Assembly (NCBI GenBank): GCA_018606645.1
Contig: JAGVRI010000015.1
Coordinates: forward strand, 1 to 64,000
DNA length: 64,000 nucleotides
Direction of reading: 5' to 3'
Source: Chloroflexota bacterium
Lineage (GTDB): Bacteria; Chloroflexota; Anaerolineae; JAAYZQ01
This document shows positions 8,515 through 17,723 of this stretch, one piece after another. The notes under the pieces are model-generated. The model was not told the DNA's origin. It did no database searches and was given only the letters and a program-made list of their open reading frames with translations. A program made the position numbers and the translations under genes. Position 1 is the stretch's first letter. Each line of letters opens with the position of its first letter.

Positions 8515-10135
8515 AGCCATCGTCGTTGCTCTGGTAGACAACCTGGCCGTCGAGGACTGTCATTTCAACGCGGGCGTGCAGGATGTCCATCGGTTCTATA
8601 TCAAAGATGTCATGGGAAAGGACCACCAGATCGGCCAGCTTGCCAGGGCGGATCGAACCCTTGAGATGCGCTTCCTCAGCGGCGTGGGCGGCGCCCATGG
8701 TGTAGGCATGGACCGCTTCGGCCACCGTGATCCGTTGGTCTGGAATCCAGCCCTCCGGGCCAGGGCGGCCATCGGCCCGACGACGGGTGACGGCGGCATG
8801 GATGCCGGCCAGCGGATCTAATGTCTCGACCGGGCAGTCGGAACCAAAAGCCAGGGTAGTCCCCGCCGCCAGCAGACCGCGCCAGGCATAGGCCAGTTGG
8901 CAGCGATGGCCCCAGTAACGCTCAGCCATCTCCATGTCGGAGGTGGCGTGGATCGGTTGCATCGAAGCGACCACTCCCAGGCGGGCCAGACGTGGCAGGT
9001 CTGCGGGATGAAGGAGCTGAACATGCTCGATCCGATCCGGCAGGGAGGCAGGAAAGGACCGCTGCCGTCTGGCCTTCTGGTCCTGCTCGATGGCGTCCAG
9101 GACGGCGCGGTTGGCGGCATCGCCGATGGCGTGGACGGCGACCGACAGGCCGGCGTCATGGGCGCGGCGGATGAGGTCGGCGATTTCCTCCGCAGAAAGG
9201 GTGGGAAGGCCATAGTCATCGGTTGTCCCTTCGTAGGGGGCGAGCAAGAAGGCGGTCTGAGGACCCAGGGCCCCGTCGGCAAAGAGCTTGACCCCGCCGA
9301 TGCGCAGCATTTCGTTCCCCAGGCCTGACCGGATGCCCAGGCGGACGGCCGCTTCCAGCCGGTCCTGGGGGATGTGGACCAGGACCCGAAGGTTTAGCTC
9401 GTCTTGCGCCTGGAGGGTCTGAAGGGCAGCCAGAACGACAGGCGAGGCAGGGTCATGGACGCCGGTCAGCCCCAGGCGATGCGCGTGGGGGATCCCGTGC
9501 CGCAGCGCGGCCACCATCGTGTCCATATCCGGTTCCGGCAGGGAGTGGTAGACCCAGGCCACGGCATTTTCCAGCAGGACCCCGGTGGGCTGGCCCGATT
9601 CATCGCGCAGGATCTCACCTCCTGGCGGATCTTTGGTGGCGGCGGTGATACCAAGCTGCTCCAGGGCGCGGCTGTTAAGCCAGATGGCATGATGGCTTTT
9701 GTCTTCCAAGGCGACGGGATGCTGGGGACTCACCCCGTCCAGGTCGGCAGCGCTGGGAAACGAGGGATCCGGCCAGATGTTCTTGTTCCAGCCCCCGCCC
9801 CGGATCCAACGGCCTGGGGGTGTGCGCCGGGCGACCTCGGCTACCCGGGCCACGGCGGTCTCTTTGTCCGGCACCTGGTCCAGGTCCACCTCGCCCCGGT
9901 AGAGGCTCAGACAATAATGACCGAAATGGACATGGGCGTCGATCAAGCCGGGAATGACGGTCCGCCCCTTCAGGTGCACCTCCCGCCCTCCAGGGCGAAG
10001 CAGGGACCGTAGTTCGCCATCGTCGCCCACCGCCACGATCCGCGACCCAGCGATGGCCACTGCCTGGGCATAGGGCCGGTCGGTGTCCATAGTATAGATC
10101 CGACCATGACATAAGAGCAAATCGGCTTTCATCAT
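8513..10135 (-). CDS. Amidohydrolase family 3 protein (YtcJ-like metal-dependent hydrolase)
   Basis: 540-residue amidohydrolase of the YtcJ/NfdA group, a metal-dependent TIM-barrel enzyme acting on amide-like substrates; the exact substrate is not known. N-terminal beta-sandwich start (ADLLLCHGRIYTMD), metal-binding motif IDAHVHFGH, later His residues in AVHAIGD and EHVQLLHP, the conserved Asp of FGSDCPVE, and a C-terminal return to the sandwich (GSIRPGKLADLVVLS). It is the last gene of a leftward operon, 9 bases after the ABC permease gene. ATG ATG at 10135 follows GAGGGAAA. Confidence 0.92.
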   Translation of the reverse strand: MMKADLLLCHGRIYTMDTDRPYAQAVAIAGSRIVAVGDDGELRSLLRPGGREVHLKGRTVIPGLIDAHVHFGHYCLSLYRGEVDLDQVPDKETAVARVAEVARRTPPGRWIRGGGWNKNIWPDPSFPSAADLDGVSPQHPVALEDKSHHAIWLNSRALEQLGITAATKDPPGGEILRDESGQPTGVLLENAVAWVYHSLPEPDMDTMVAALRHGIPHAHRLGLTGVHDPASPVVLAALQTLQAQDELNLRVLVHIPQDRLEAAVRLGIRSGLGNEMLRIGGVKLFADGALGPQTAFLLAPYEGTTDDYGLPTLSAEEIADLIRRAHDAGLSVAVHAIGDAANRAVLDAIEQDQKARRQRSFPASLPDRIEHVQLLHPADLPRLARLGVVASMQPIHATSDMEMAERYWGHRCQLAYAWRGLLAAGTTLAFGSDCPVETLDPLAGIHAAVTRRRADGRPGPEGWIPDQRITVAEAVHAYTMGAAHAAEEAHLKGSIRPGKLADLVVLSHDIFDIEPMDILHARVEMTVLDGQVVYQSNDDG

Positions 10136-10144
10136 TTTCCCTCT

Positions 10145-10963
10145 TTATAAGCGAGCGGCCAGTTCACTCCGGCGGAAGATCCGTCCGCCGAACCAGAGCA
10201 AAACCGCATCGGCCGCCCAGAACAGCAGACCGATCCCGAATACGAGGCCCACTTGGAAATAGAGAACGCCCGCTGCCTGCCCGATCACCAGGGCCAGGAT
10301 GGGCACGACGACTACCGCCCCCAACTGGTAGGCCTCCTGGAAGCTTTGCGCCCGGGCCGAGATCACCACGGTAAAGCCGAGTCCCAACCCGGCCACGGCC
10401 GGGGCCAGCCACCCGGCCAGGGCAATCCACATCGCATTGGGCAACAAAATGCGGCCCATCGTTGGCCAGGCAGCCAGGTTGGCGGTTGTCGTATAGAGGA
10501 GAAATCCTGCCCAGGCGACGCCCACCGCCGGCAGCCAGGCCGAGAGCAGCTTGGCCAGGAACAGCTCGCGGTCGGTGGTGGGGGTGTAGAGCAACGCCTC
10601 TAGCGTTTTGCGCTCCTTTTCACCGGCAAAGCTATCGGCCGCAATCACGCTGGCGACCATCAGGGGAAGGATCAGGTACATGGGTGCCAACAGGTACACC
10701 AACACCAGGACGACCATGGCCTGGGATTCCGAGTAGCCGGCCAGTTGGGCCTGAAGAGCGGGCGGCATCTGTTGTAGGAAGGTATCCAGGCCGGCAAAGG
10801 GCGTGCCCGGGACCCCCTGCAGCGCCGGAGCAAAGGCGGCCAGGGCCGGGAGAGCGATCAGGATGATGGTTGGCACGACGATCAGGGGCACCGACACCCC
10901 CTTGTTTTGAAAGACCACTTTCAGGTCCTTACGGACGATAGCGCGGATGGCACGCCAGTTCAT
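10145..10963 (-). CDS. ABC-2 type transporter permease
   Basis: 272-residue membrane component of an ABC exporter, with six predicted helices: one after MNWRAIRAIVRKDLKVVFQNKG, a cluster around VLVLVYLLAPMYLILPLMVA, and the rest to the C-terminus. The loop SFAGEKERKTLEALLYTP is the diagnostic ABC-2 permease motif (NatB/YhaP-like). Its start overlaps the ATPase gene by 4 bases (ATGA), so the two are made together. Substrate unknown; the loose NatB resemblance is not enough to call sodium export. Confidence 0.9.
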   Translation of the reverse strand: MNWRAIRAIVRKDLKVVFQNKGVSVPLIVVPTIILIALPALAAFAPALQGVPGTPFAGLDTFLQQMPPALQAQLAGYSESQAMVVLVLVYLLAPMYLILPLMVASVIAADSFAGEKERKTLEALLYTPTTDRELFLAKLLSAWLPAVGVAWAGFLLYTTTANLAAWPTMGRILLPNAMWIALAGWLAPAVAGLGLGFTVVISARAQSFQEAYQLGAVVVVPILALVIGQAAGVLYFQVGLVFGIGLLFWAADAVLLWFGGRIFRRSELAARL

Positions 10964-11964
10964 CGTTTCCTCCCCTTCGTGTCTGGGCCTGCGTGGAGAA
11001 TGCCTAGAGGGGGCGGACCGGGGGCCCGATCCTCGCCATGCAGGGCAAAGTAGACATCCTCCAACGTAGGCTCCTGGGGGGTCAGACGGTAGATGCGCAC
11101 CCCGGCGGTCACCAACGATGCAACCAGGTCCGGGATTGTTTCGCGGGCGACGCCGGTCAGGATGAGGGTTTCATTTTCCAGGAGGGGGTTGGAAATGCCC
11201 CAGCGGGTTTGCAGCACAGCTTGCGCCATGGGCAGGCTGTCGGGCGCCACCTCCAGCTCCAGCCGGTGACTGCGCACCCACTGGCGGGCCAGGTCGGTCG
11301 GCGTCCCCAGCGCGATGAGGCGGCCGTGCTCCAACACCGCTACCCGATGGCACAGTTTCTGCGCCTCGACCAGATTATGGGTACAGAGCAACACGGTGCG
11401 TTGTTGCTCGTGCCCCATTCTAGCAATCAAGGTGTGGACGTGGCGCGCCGCCACCGGGTCCAGTCCGGCGGTCGGTTCATCCAGAAAGATCAACTCCGGT
11501 TCATGGACCAGTGCCCGGGCCAGCGCCAGCCGCTGTTTCATCCCCTTGCTATAGGTGCCGACCTTTTGGTCGGCCCGGTCGGCCAATTCGAAGAATTGCA
11601 GCAGTTCCTCTGTTCGTCGGGGCACCTCACCCGGCGGAACCCCATACAGGTCCGCATACAGGGACAGGTTCTCCCGACCGGTCAACCGCTCATCTAACGA
11701 TGGGTTCTCGGTTAACACCCCGGTGCGTCGCCGCAAGGCCGGGCCGTCGTGGACGGGATCGAGGCCCAGGACGCGGGCGGTCCCCCCGTGTGGGGTCAGG
11801 ATGCCGTTGAGCAGCCGCACCGTCGTCGTTTTGCCGGCGCCGTTGTGACCCAGGAAACCAAAGATCTCCCCCGGAACCACCTCCAGGGTGAGATGGTCTA
11901 CCGCCACCACCTCCCCAAAGCGACGGGTCAGGTCCTGGACCACAATGACCGGTTTCCGTTCCAT
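10960..11964 (-). CDS. ABC transporter ATP-binding protein
   Basis: ATPase partner of the ABC-2 permease that follows. 334 residues: Walker A GHNGAGKTT (about 39-47), signature YSKGMKQRLALARAL, Walker B ELIFLDEPTAGLDP and switch His in LCTHN. The extra C-terminal region of about 110 residues (from ALGTPTDLARQW) is the usual accessory domain of drug- or lipid-exporting CcmA/NatA-type ATPases. It follows the MFS gene after 3 bases. Confidence 0.93.
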   Translation of the reverse strand: MERKPVIVVQDLTRRFGEVVAVDHLTLEVVPGEIFGFLGHNGAGKTTTVRLLNGILTPHGGTARVLGLDPVHDGPALRRRTGVLTENPSLDERLTGRENLSLYADLYGVPPGEVPRRTEELLQFFELADRADQKVGTYSKGMKQRLALARALVHEPELIFLDEPTAGLDPVAARHVHTLIARMGHEQQRTVLLCTHNLVEAQKLCHRVAVLEHGRLIALGTPTDLARQWVRSHRLELEVAPDSLPMAQAVLQTRWGISNPLLENETLILTGVARETIPDLVASLVTAGVRIYRLTPQEPTLEDVYFALHGEDRAPGPPPLGILHAGPDTKGRKR

Positions 11965-11967
11965 AGC

Positions 11968-13272
11968 TCACTCCTTCCAGATGGCGAGGGCTGCCAGAAG
12001 ACGAAGGACGGCGATCGCGGCCAGAGCGATGCGCACGCCGATCCACCCTCCGATCAAAGGGCCCAGTAAGGACCCCGACAACAAGGCGGCGTTGAGTGCC
12101 AGATTATACCAGGCCAGATAGGTCGGCCGGTGTTCCTCCGGGATCTTTTCCAGCAGGTAATTGGTCAGCGCGCCGCCCACCAGCGACCAGCCAAGGCCAC
12201 CGACGGCGGAACCGACCATGAACAGCCGCCAATCCCGCGCCAGCGCCATGAACACCGGATAGGAGCTCATCAACATCCCCCCGACAGCAGTGGCCCGCTG
12301 ATTCCCCCACCGTCCCACCACCCGCGCCAACTGGGTCGATCCCAGAAAAACGCTACCGTAAAAGATAGCCATCCCGATCCCGATCTCCCGGTCAGACAGG
12401 TGCAATTGCCGGACCCAGTGCAAAGGAAAGAGCGGAATGGCCATGTTGATGGCCAGATGGAAGGAAAACAAGACCGCTATCAGTTTCACAAAGGAACGGG
12501 GCAGGTCACCCGCCTTCAGAAGGGACAGGGCCTGGCGACGAATCAAGAAACGTAACGCAGCTCCGGGCCGGAGACCGTCAGCCAGCAGGCGGTTCCATCC
12601 AGGCGTGGCTAGGTCCCCCAGACCCGGCCCGGTCCGGGCCTGAGCCGTGGCCCGAGAACAACCGGTCACAAACCGCAGATGGAAGCAACTCATGGCTGCC
12701 CCGACAAAGCCGATGCCGAACACGACTTGATAGCCGGTCGGGAACGGCAGGCGGACCAGGATCTGCCCACACAGCAGCGAAGTGATAATATAAGCGATGG
12801 CCAGGAGCGCATTACGGATGCCGGCCACGTGGCCGCGCCATGGTGGGGGAACCGCCTCGGCAAAGAGGGCGTTAAAGCCGACGGCCAGGGCCGTGCCTGG
12901 AATGCTCATCAACAACGTCGAACCGATCAGCACCCACACCTGAACCTGGGGTGCCAGCCACATTGGGAGAGGCACCCACAGCAGGTAGAACAGGCGGTGC
13001 AGGACGGCCGTCCAGAAGACGGCGGAACTGAGCTTCTGGCCTTCGAGCCAGTGACCCACCGGCAGGGTGAAGAGAAGGTTCATGGCCGCCGGGCCTGCTC
13101 CCAACAGGCCGATCTGCAGGGCGTTCGCACCCTGACGGGCCGCATAGACGGAGACGAAGGCCATGGCGCTGGCGGCCAGGACGCCGTACCAGGCAATGTC
13201 AAAGTAGAGATGGAAAAAATTCGAGCGGTACTCCGCTGGCACCGGTTGGGCGGTGTGGAAAAGGGCGCGCAC
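11968..13272 (-). CDS. Major facilitator superfamily transporter
   Basis: 434-residue carrier with about 12 predicted membrane helices in two halves separated by a central loop (about 205-250). N-terminal half: WYGVLAASAMAFVSVYAARQGANALQIGLLGAGPAAMNLLFTLPVG. The C-terminal half ends in SLLGPLIGGWIGVRIALAAIAVLRLLAALAIW. No substrate motif is recognised. It lies between the sugar-phosphate isomerase gene (5-base gap) and the ABC pair (3-base gap), so it is part of the same leftward operon. Confidence 0.88.
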   Translation of the reverse strand: MRALFHTAQPVPAEYRSNFFHLYFDIAWYGVLAASAMAFVSVYAARQGANALQIGLLGAGPAAMNLLFTLPVGHWLEGQKLSSAVFWTAVLHRLFYLLWVPLPMWLAPQVQVWVLIGSTLLMSIPGTALAVGFNALFAEAVPPPWRGHVAGIRNALLAIAYIITSLLCGQILVRLPFPTGYQVVFGIGFVGAAMSCFHLRFVTGCSRATAQARTGPGLGDLATPGWNRLLADGLRPGAALRFLIRRQALSLLKAGDLPRSFVKLIAVLFSFHLAINMAIPLFPLHWVRQLHLSDREIGIGMAIFYGSVFLGSTQLARVVGRWGNQRATAVGGMLMSSYPVFMALARDWRLFMVGSAVGGLGWSLVGGALTNYLLEKIPEEHRPTYLAWYNLALNAALLSGSLLGPLIGGWIGVRIALAAIAVLRLLAALAIWKE

Positions 13273-13277
13273 AGTGA

Positions 13278-14342
13278 CTACTCGATGCGGTCCGCCATTC
13301 GCTCTTTCAGGCGGGTGATCTCAGGGATAGGGGTTGGATCAAATCCATAGAGCAAGGCCAGGTAACAGCTTACATAGTCGCCCCACTGAACCGCCGACAG
13401 GACCTGGGCCAGAGGGGAGCGGCCTCGCACCGGCACCTGAGAACAGCGGATACGCTGTTCCTCCATAATCTGTTGGGTCAGTTGCAGTCGCCGCTGGTGG
13501 CGAGGATCGATTCCTTCCGCGCTTAGAAACAGCAGGTAGAACCGATCGGCTCCACCCGGCGGGAAGTGGATGCCCGACAAAGCGTTGTGGTTCATCTCGG
13601 GCAGCACTTCGAAAAAGGCCCAGGACTTGCTATTCTCGTTAAACTGGGTCTTCCACCGACGGGCGACCGGGGCCAACGGCCCGGCCCCGACAACGATCGG
13701 CACCCTGCCTACCAATCTAGTCGCCAGGTCTTTGGCCGGATTACGGGCCTGCGGAACCTCCGGCCCCAGTTCGGCTGCCTGACGGTCCAGAACCTCCAGC
13801 GCTTCGTGCCAGTCCGCCTCTACCTCCAGCATGGCCAATGTCTGAAGGATGCCTAATAGCGAGACAAAGAGGTAGCCGAGGGCGGCGCGGGGCTGCGCTG
13901 GGTAGACAAAGGTGAAGAGCGGAACCTGCCACTGCGCAGCCAGGCGCGCGAGTTGTCCACCGGTGGTAATGGCGATGAGCGGACACCCCCGCTCGTGGGC
14001 AGCGCAGAATGCGCTGACCGTCTCTTCCGTGTTGCCGGAATAGCTGGAGGCAATGACCAGCGTCCGGTGGTCAACGGAGGCGGGCAGGTCGTAATCCCGA
14101 TGGACCCAGATGGGTCGGCTGCTCCGATCCGCCGCCACGGCAGCAGCCAGGTCCCCCCCGATGGCCGACCCCCCCATGCCGGCGATGACCACCTGGTCGA
14201 AAGATCGGTACGGTTCGGGCGCCTGCCACAAACGAGCCATGGCCCAGGCGTCGCGGCACTGCTGGGGGAAGCTGGCAACATGGGCCAGCATCCCTTGGGG
14301 ATCCAGCGCACGGAGTCCAGCGATGTCATCCAGATCGATCAT
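13278..14342 (-). CDS. Bifunctional phosphoglucose/phosphomannose isomerase-like SIS protein
   Basis: 354-residue protein with two SIS domains, of the PGI/PMI type that interconverts glucose-6-P, fructose-6-P and mannose-6-P. Visible motifs: VIAGMGGSAIGGDL (about 50-63, sugar-phosphate binding), IASSYSGNTEETVSAF (about 97-112, phosphate-binding Ser/Thr loop), and FNENSKSWAFFEVLPEMNHN with the catalytic Glu and the NHN motif typical of the PGI/PMI subgroup. Length fits the family. It is the second gene of the leftward operon, 8 bases after the RsmI-like gene. Confidence 0.9.
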   Translation of the reverse strand: MIDLDDIAGLRALDPQGMLAHVASFPQQCRDAWAMARLWQAPEPYRSFDQVVIAGMGGSAIGGDLAAAVAADRSSRPIWVHRDYDLPASVDHRTLVIASSYSGNTEETVSAFCAAHERGCPLIAITTGGQLARLAAQWQVPLFTFVYPAQPRAALGYLFVSLLGILQTLAMLEVEADWHEALEVLDRQAAELGPEVPQARNPAKDLATRLVGRVPIVVGAGPLAPVARRWKTQFNENSKSWAFFEVLPEMNHNALSGIHFPPGGADRFYLLFLSAEGIDPRHQRRLQLTQQIMEEQRIRCSQVPVRGRSPLAQVLSAVQWGDYVSCYLALLYGFDPTPIPEITRLKERMADRIE

Positions 14343-14350
14343 GGGTCAGT

Positions 14351-15205
14351 TCATCTCTCATCATCGTTTGAGGGTCCGCCAGGATGAACGTTTTCGAGTG
14401 GGCCGGTGACGTGAACCGCCAGTCGATAGATCTCGCGCCGGGGCCAGCCGGAGGGCTCGGCCAGTTGCCGGCTGATCTCCTTTGGACCCAGTCCCCGAGC
14501 CAAGGATGCCTCGATCTCGCCTCGCAGCCGGGCGGCTTCCCAGCGTTCGGGTCTTGCCCGCTGTCCGCCGATGGCCAGTCCAACCGGGTCCGGGAGGGAC
14601 GGGTCAGGCGGGTCCGCCAGCGCCTCGCCGATCGTGCCGCGCCATCGCACCTCGACCCCCCGAAGGGTCTCTGCGGCCAGCACCAGTGGGCGATCGCCCA
14701 GGAGCTCCAAGAGATCGGCCAAGGTTGAGGTCAGCCGCTCCGGATGCTCCAGGGCGACCAGCGTGGCGCTGGTGTTACTTACCAGGCTCATCAGTTCCCG
14801 GCGGTCCGAAGGGGGGCCGGGCAGTTCGCCCAGATAGACAAACCGATCGGTGGGCAACCCGGAGAGCACCAAGGTGGTAATACCCAGTCCCGGTCCGGGG
14901 ACCGCTGCCACCGGGAACACGTCGGCGATCGCCGAACGGATCGCCTCCAACCCCTGGCCTGTCGGATGCGGCGTCCGGCTGGTGCACAGCAGAGCCACAT
15001 CCTGGGTCTGGAGGGCCGCCCGAACCACTTCAGGATGGACGACCTCGTGCACCGAAGTGCAGATCCCGTAACGGGCCAGAAGATGCTGCGCTTTTTCCGG
15101 ATCATCGGCGAACAGAAGGGGAAGCTGGCTGAGGATCCGCCTGGCCCGGAGGGTGAGGTCCTCGGCCTGTTTCTCTGGCACGCAGATCACATACAGAGTA
15201 CCCAT
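14351..15205 (-). CDS. Divergent RsmI-like tetrapyrrole-fold methyltransferase
   Basis: 284-residue protein with the layout of RsmI, which 2'-O-methylates C1402 of 16S rRNA: start MGTLYVICVPEKQAEDLTLRAR, central VAAVPGPGLGITTLVLSGLPTDRFVYLGELPG and a C-terminal helical tail. The loops that bind SAM and substrate are altered: family SDAGTPGISDPG is replaced by CTSRTPHPTGQG, and the usual AEDTRxT by ADDPEKAQH. It may be a paralogue with another substrate or low activity. First large gene of the leftward operon. Confidence 0.75.
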   Translation of the reverse strand: MGTLYVICVPEKQAEDLTLRARRILSQLPLLFADDPEKAQHLLARYGICTSVHEVVHPEVVRAALQTQDVALLCTSRTPHPTGQGLEAIRSAIADVFPVAAVPGPGLGITTLVLSGLPTDRFVYLGELPGPPSDRRELMSLVSNTSATLVALEHPERLTSTLADLLELLGDRPLVLAAETLRGVEVRWRGTIGEALADPPDPSLPDPVGLAIGGQRARPERWEAARLRGEIEASLARGLGPKEISRQLAEPSGWPRREIYRLAVHVTGPLENVHPGGPSNDDER

Positions 15206-15270
15206 CGGTTCGTTGGCTTGTCCCTTCCCGCCTGGTATCCGGGCAGGAGCCCTGGCCGGTCGTGCATATC

Positions 15271-15435
15271 CTATTTGTCAGGGACGGGCGCGGTGGGAGC
15301 GATCTTTTTGATCTTGGCAATGATCCGCTGTCGTTGTTGAGGGTTGGTGGTCTGAGCCAGGCGTTGGCGCAGAGCGCGCACCTTGCGCCGCCGCCGTTGC
15401 CGACGTCGCATATCGTCTTCGGGTAGTCGAGCCAT
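15271..15435 (-). CDS. Small highly basic protein of unknown function
   Basis: 54 residues, starting ATG 15435 behind a strong GGGAGGAG. The sequence is Arg-rich ([17 protein letters not shown]) followed by a short amphipathic helix region ([13 protein letters not shown]). It resembles small basic proteins often placed near translation genes (DUF6800-like, from memory). The frame stays open upstream through the neighbouring tRNA gene, but that part is not coding. It may bind RNA or ribosomes; that is a guess from charge. Confidence 0.6.
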   Translation of the reverse strand: MARLPEDDMRRRQRRRRKVRALRQRLAQTTNPQQRQRIIAKIKKIAPTAPVPDK

Positions 15436-15499
15436 GGTTCTGTTGCTCCTCCCTTGTTGCTGTGACTGAAATCGTTGGGCAAGCCGGGCCTCTTGCCAG

Positions 15500-15573
15500 T
15501 ACCCCTGGCAGGATTCGAACCTGCGACACATGGTTTAGGAAACCACTGCTCTATCCTTCTGAGCTACAGGGGC
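15500..15573 (-). tRNA. tRNA-Arg(CCU)
   Basis: 74-nt cloverleaf on the minus strand: acceptor GCCCCTG with CAGGGGT (terminal G-U), D arm GTAGCTCAGAAGGATAGAGC, anticodon stem GTGGT with ACCAT, loop TTCCTAA giving anticodon CCU, and T arm CGCAGGTTCGAATCCTGC. Discriminator A; CCA is not encoded. Confidence 0.93.
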
Positions 15574-15623
15574 AAGCGTTCCCCAGTATAGCACAGGACG
15601 GGCCATCTGACAAACTCCTCAAG

Positions 15624-15652
15624 TTGACAATCCCCGCTACCGGTCATATACT
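15624..15652 (+). promoter_or_regulatory. Promoter giving an apparently leaderless mRNA
   Basis: TTGACA (15624-15629), 17-nt spacer, TATACT (15647-15652). The expected start of transcription, 7-8 bases on, falls at 15659-15660, which is the ATG of the next gene; no Shine-Dalgarno precedes that ATG. Confidence 0.75.
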
Positions 15653-15659
15653 TCCCACC

Positions 15660-16490
15660 ATGCCACAGGGGCAGGTACCACCTTCCCGAATCGCATATCG
15701 GATCGACCAGGTCACCCAGCAGATCCTCGATCTGGGGGTGACACCGGGGGGCGTCCTGTTGGTCCATTGCGCCTTCTCGGCGGTCGGGCCGATCGAGGAT
15801 GGGCCGCTCGGCCTGATCGCCGCTTTGCAGGCCGCCCTCGGACCTGATGGTACGCTGGTCATGCCCAGCATGTCCGATGTGGACGACCAGCCCTTCGATC
15901 CGCGGACGACGCCGTGCCTGGGCATGGGGATAGTGGCCCATACCTTCTGGCAGTTGCCCGATGTGTGGAGGAGCGATAATCCCCATGCGTTCGCCGCCAG
16001 GGGTCCGGAAGCAGCCCGGATCACGGCGCCGCACCCGGTGGATGTGCCGCATGGTCCGGACAGCCCCGTCGGTCGGGTCTATGAACTGGATGGACAGGTG
16101 TTGTTGCTCGGCGTCGGCCACCATGCGAATACCACGATCCATCTGGCCGAGTATCTGGCGGGAGTTCGTTACCGGCGCCGAAAACAGTTGGTTCTCCTGG
16201 TCGATGGGCAACCTGCTCCTTTTCACTACGAAGAGATCGACCATTGTTGTGAGAATTTCCAGTTTGTGGATGAATGGTTGGACGCCCAGGGCCGGCAACG
16301 CCGGGGGGAGGTGGGCCATGCTGAGGCCCGTTTGGCCCGTTCTCGGGATATTGTGGCGGTGGTGGTGGAGCGGTTGCGAAACAACGAGACGCTCTTCCTC
16401 CACCCAGTGGGCGTTTGTGAGCAATGCGATGAGGCGCATGCATACCGGCTTCAGGTCATCCGATCCGGCGCTGGCCGCATCGGGGAATGA
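15660..16490 (+). CDS. AAC(3)-family N-acetyltransferase
   Basis: 276-residue enzyme of the aminoglycoside 3-N-acetyltransferase superfamily, which moves acetyl from acetyl-CoA to an amine. Motifs: [19 protein letters not shown] (about 29-47), GTLVMPSMS, a [20 protein letters not shown] segment, and [20 protein letters not shown] with the His/Asn of the active site. Start ATG 15660 is set by the promoter and the conserved domain; an upstream in-frame extension runs through the tRNA and is rejected. The family also includes housekeeping acetyltransferases, so antibiotic resistance should not be assumed. Confidence 0.85.
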   Translation: MPQGQVPPSRIAYRIDQVTQQILDLGVTPGGVLLVHCAFSAVGPIEDGPLGLIAALQAALGPDGTLVMPSMSDVDDQPFDPRTTPCLGMGIVAHTFWQLPDVWRSDNPHAFAARGPEAARITAPHPVDVPHGPDSPVGRVYELDGQVLLLGVGHHANTTIHLAEYLAGVRYRRRKQLVLLVDGQPAPFHYEEIDHCCENFQFVDEWLDAQGRQRRGEVGHAEARLARSRDIVAVVVERLRNNETLFLHPVGVCEQCDEAHAYRLQVIRSGAGRIGE

Positions 16491-16682
16491 AAATTATCCC
16501 AGCCGGCCGACCCAGAACAACTTTTGTCGGTCCCAGGTGTTCTAAGTGGTAGAAACCGGTGCGCAAGCGGGCTCCAGGCCGACAACGATCCGCTCCCGGA
16601 CGGCGGTCCGGCGGGAGCCAGTCTGGTTTATGATGGTTGATTGAGACAGTCCATCCGGAAATTTGGTCTGTAGGTGGCGCAG

Positions 16683-17591
16683 ATGGCTGAGGCGATGGTG
16701 ATCGCAAATCCGATTGCGGGACGGGGAGCAGGTACCCGGCTGACCCCGCACATCCTGGACCTGTTGAAGGGCTATGGCCTGGATGCGGAGCTGTCCTGGA
16801 CGGCGGCTCCCGGTCATGCGACCTCTCTGGCGTGTGAGGCAGTGCGACAGGGCTTTCGCACCGTGGTGGCGGTGGGCGGAGACGGCACGGCCAACGAAGT
16901 GCTCAATGGGTTGATGCAGGCCAATGGAGAGGTGACGGATACCGCTCTGGCCGTGATTCCAATCGGCACGGGAAACGACTTTGCCTTTTCGGCCGGCCTG
17001 CCGATGAACTTGGTCCAGGCCTGCCAGGTCGCTGCCCGGGGCGAGAGCCGGTGGATCGACGTGGGTTGGGTTCAGGCCGATAACGAGCCATCCCGTTATT
17101 TTGGCAACGGGGTGGGGATCGGCTTTGATGCCATTGTCAACATCGAGAGCCGAAAGCTGAGGAAGCTTCGGGGGTTCCTGGTCTATCTGATCGCCGTGCT
17201 CAAGACTCTGGTGACCTATTACCACGCCCCCCAGACGGTGGTTCGGGTGGATGACCGGGAGATGGTCCAGCCCAGCCTGATGATCTCGATCATGAATGGC
17301 TATCGCTTTGGCGGCGGTTTCTATATGACGCCCGGCGCGCGCATGGACGATGGTCTGCTCGATCTGTGTGTGGCGGGCAAGGTAGATCGGCTGCGGATGC
17401 TCGGCTTTGTCCCCCAGTTCATGCACGGCACCCACACCAAAGATGTGCATATCACCATGGCCCAGGGGTGCCAGGTGTGCGTCGAGAGCGATTCACCGTG
17501 GGCGTCGCACGTGGACGGCGAGATCTATGGGGTGGGTGGTCGGCGCTATGTGGTCAAGCTACTCCCTCGCCGCCTGCGGCTGATCAGTTGA
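16683..17591 (+). CDS. YegS/DgkB-like diacylglycerol (lipid) kinase
   Basis: 302 residues from ATG 16683 (AGGTGG 5 bases upstream; an in-frame GTG at 16674 is possible). Diacylglycerol/lipid kinase fold: NPIAGRGAG near the N-terminus, nucleotide loop VAVGGDGTANEVLNGL (about 60-75), IPIGTGNDFA (about 97-106), FGNGVGIGFDA, and the C-terminal DGLLDLCV and HVDGE motifs. Phosphorylates a membrane lipid, probably diacylglycerol. It stands alone and converges with rocD. Confidence 0.9.
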   Translation: MAEAMVIANPIAGRGAGTRLTPHILDLLKGYGLDAELSWTAAPGHATSLACEAVRQGFRTVVAVGGDGTANEVLNGLMQANGEVTDTALAVIPIGTGNDFAFSAGLPMNLVQACQVAARGESRWIDVGWVQADNEPSRYFGNGVGIGFDAIVNIESRKLRKLRGFLVYLIAVLKTLVTYYHAPQTVVRVDDREMVQPSLMISIMNGYRFGGGFYMTPGARMDDGLLDLCVAGKVDRLRMLGFVPQFMHGTHTKDVHITMAQGCQVCVESDSPWASHVDGEIYGVGGRRYVVKLLPRRLRLIS

Positions 17592-17611
17592 GCGCTCTGG
17601 AGTACAAATCA

Positions 17612-17640
17612 CCGGGGAGAGGACGCCGTCCTCTCCCCGG
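17612..17640. terminator. GC-rich hairpin between convergent genes
   Basis: A perfect 13-bp stem, CCGGGGAGAGGAC with GTCCTCTCCCCGG, around a 3-nt loop, between the lipid kinase and rocD stops. It lacks a T run on either strand. A separate TTTTTT on the minus strand (complement of 17698-17703) lies after rocD. Confidence 0.45.
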
Positions 17641-17723
17641 CTCAAGAAGAAGGGAACACCTTTTGGGAGTGGTGTACTAATAGACGCACCTTCCGGTAAA
17701 AAAGTTCCCGCGCCGCGCCCGGC

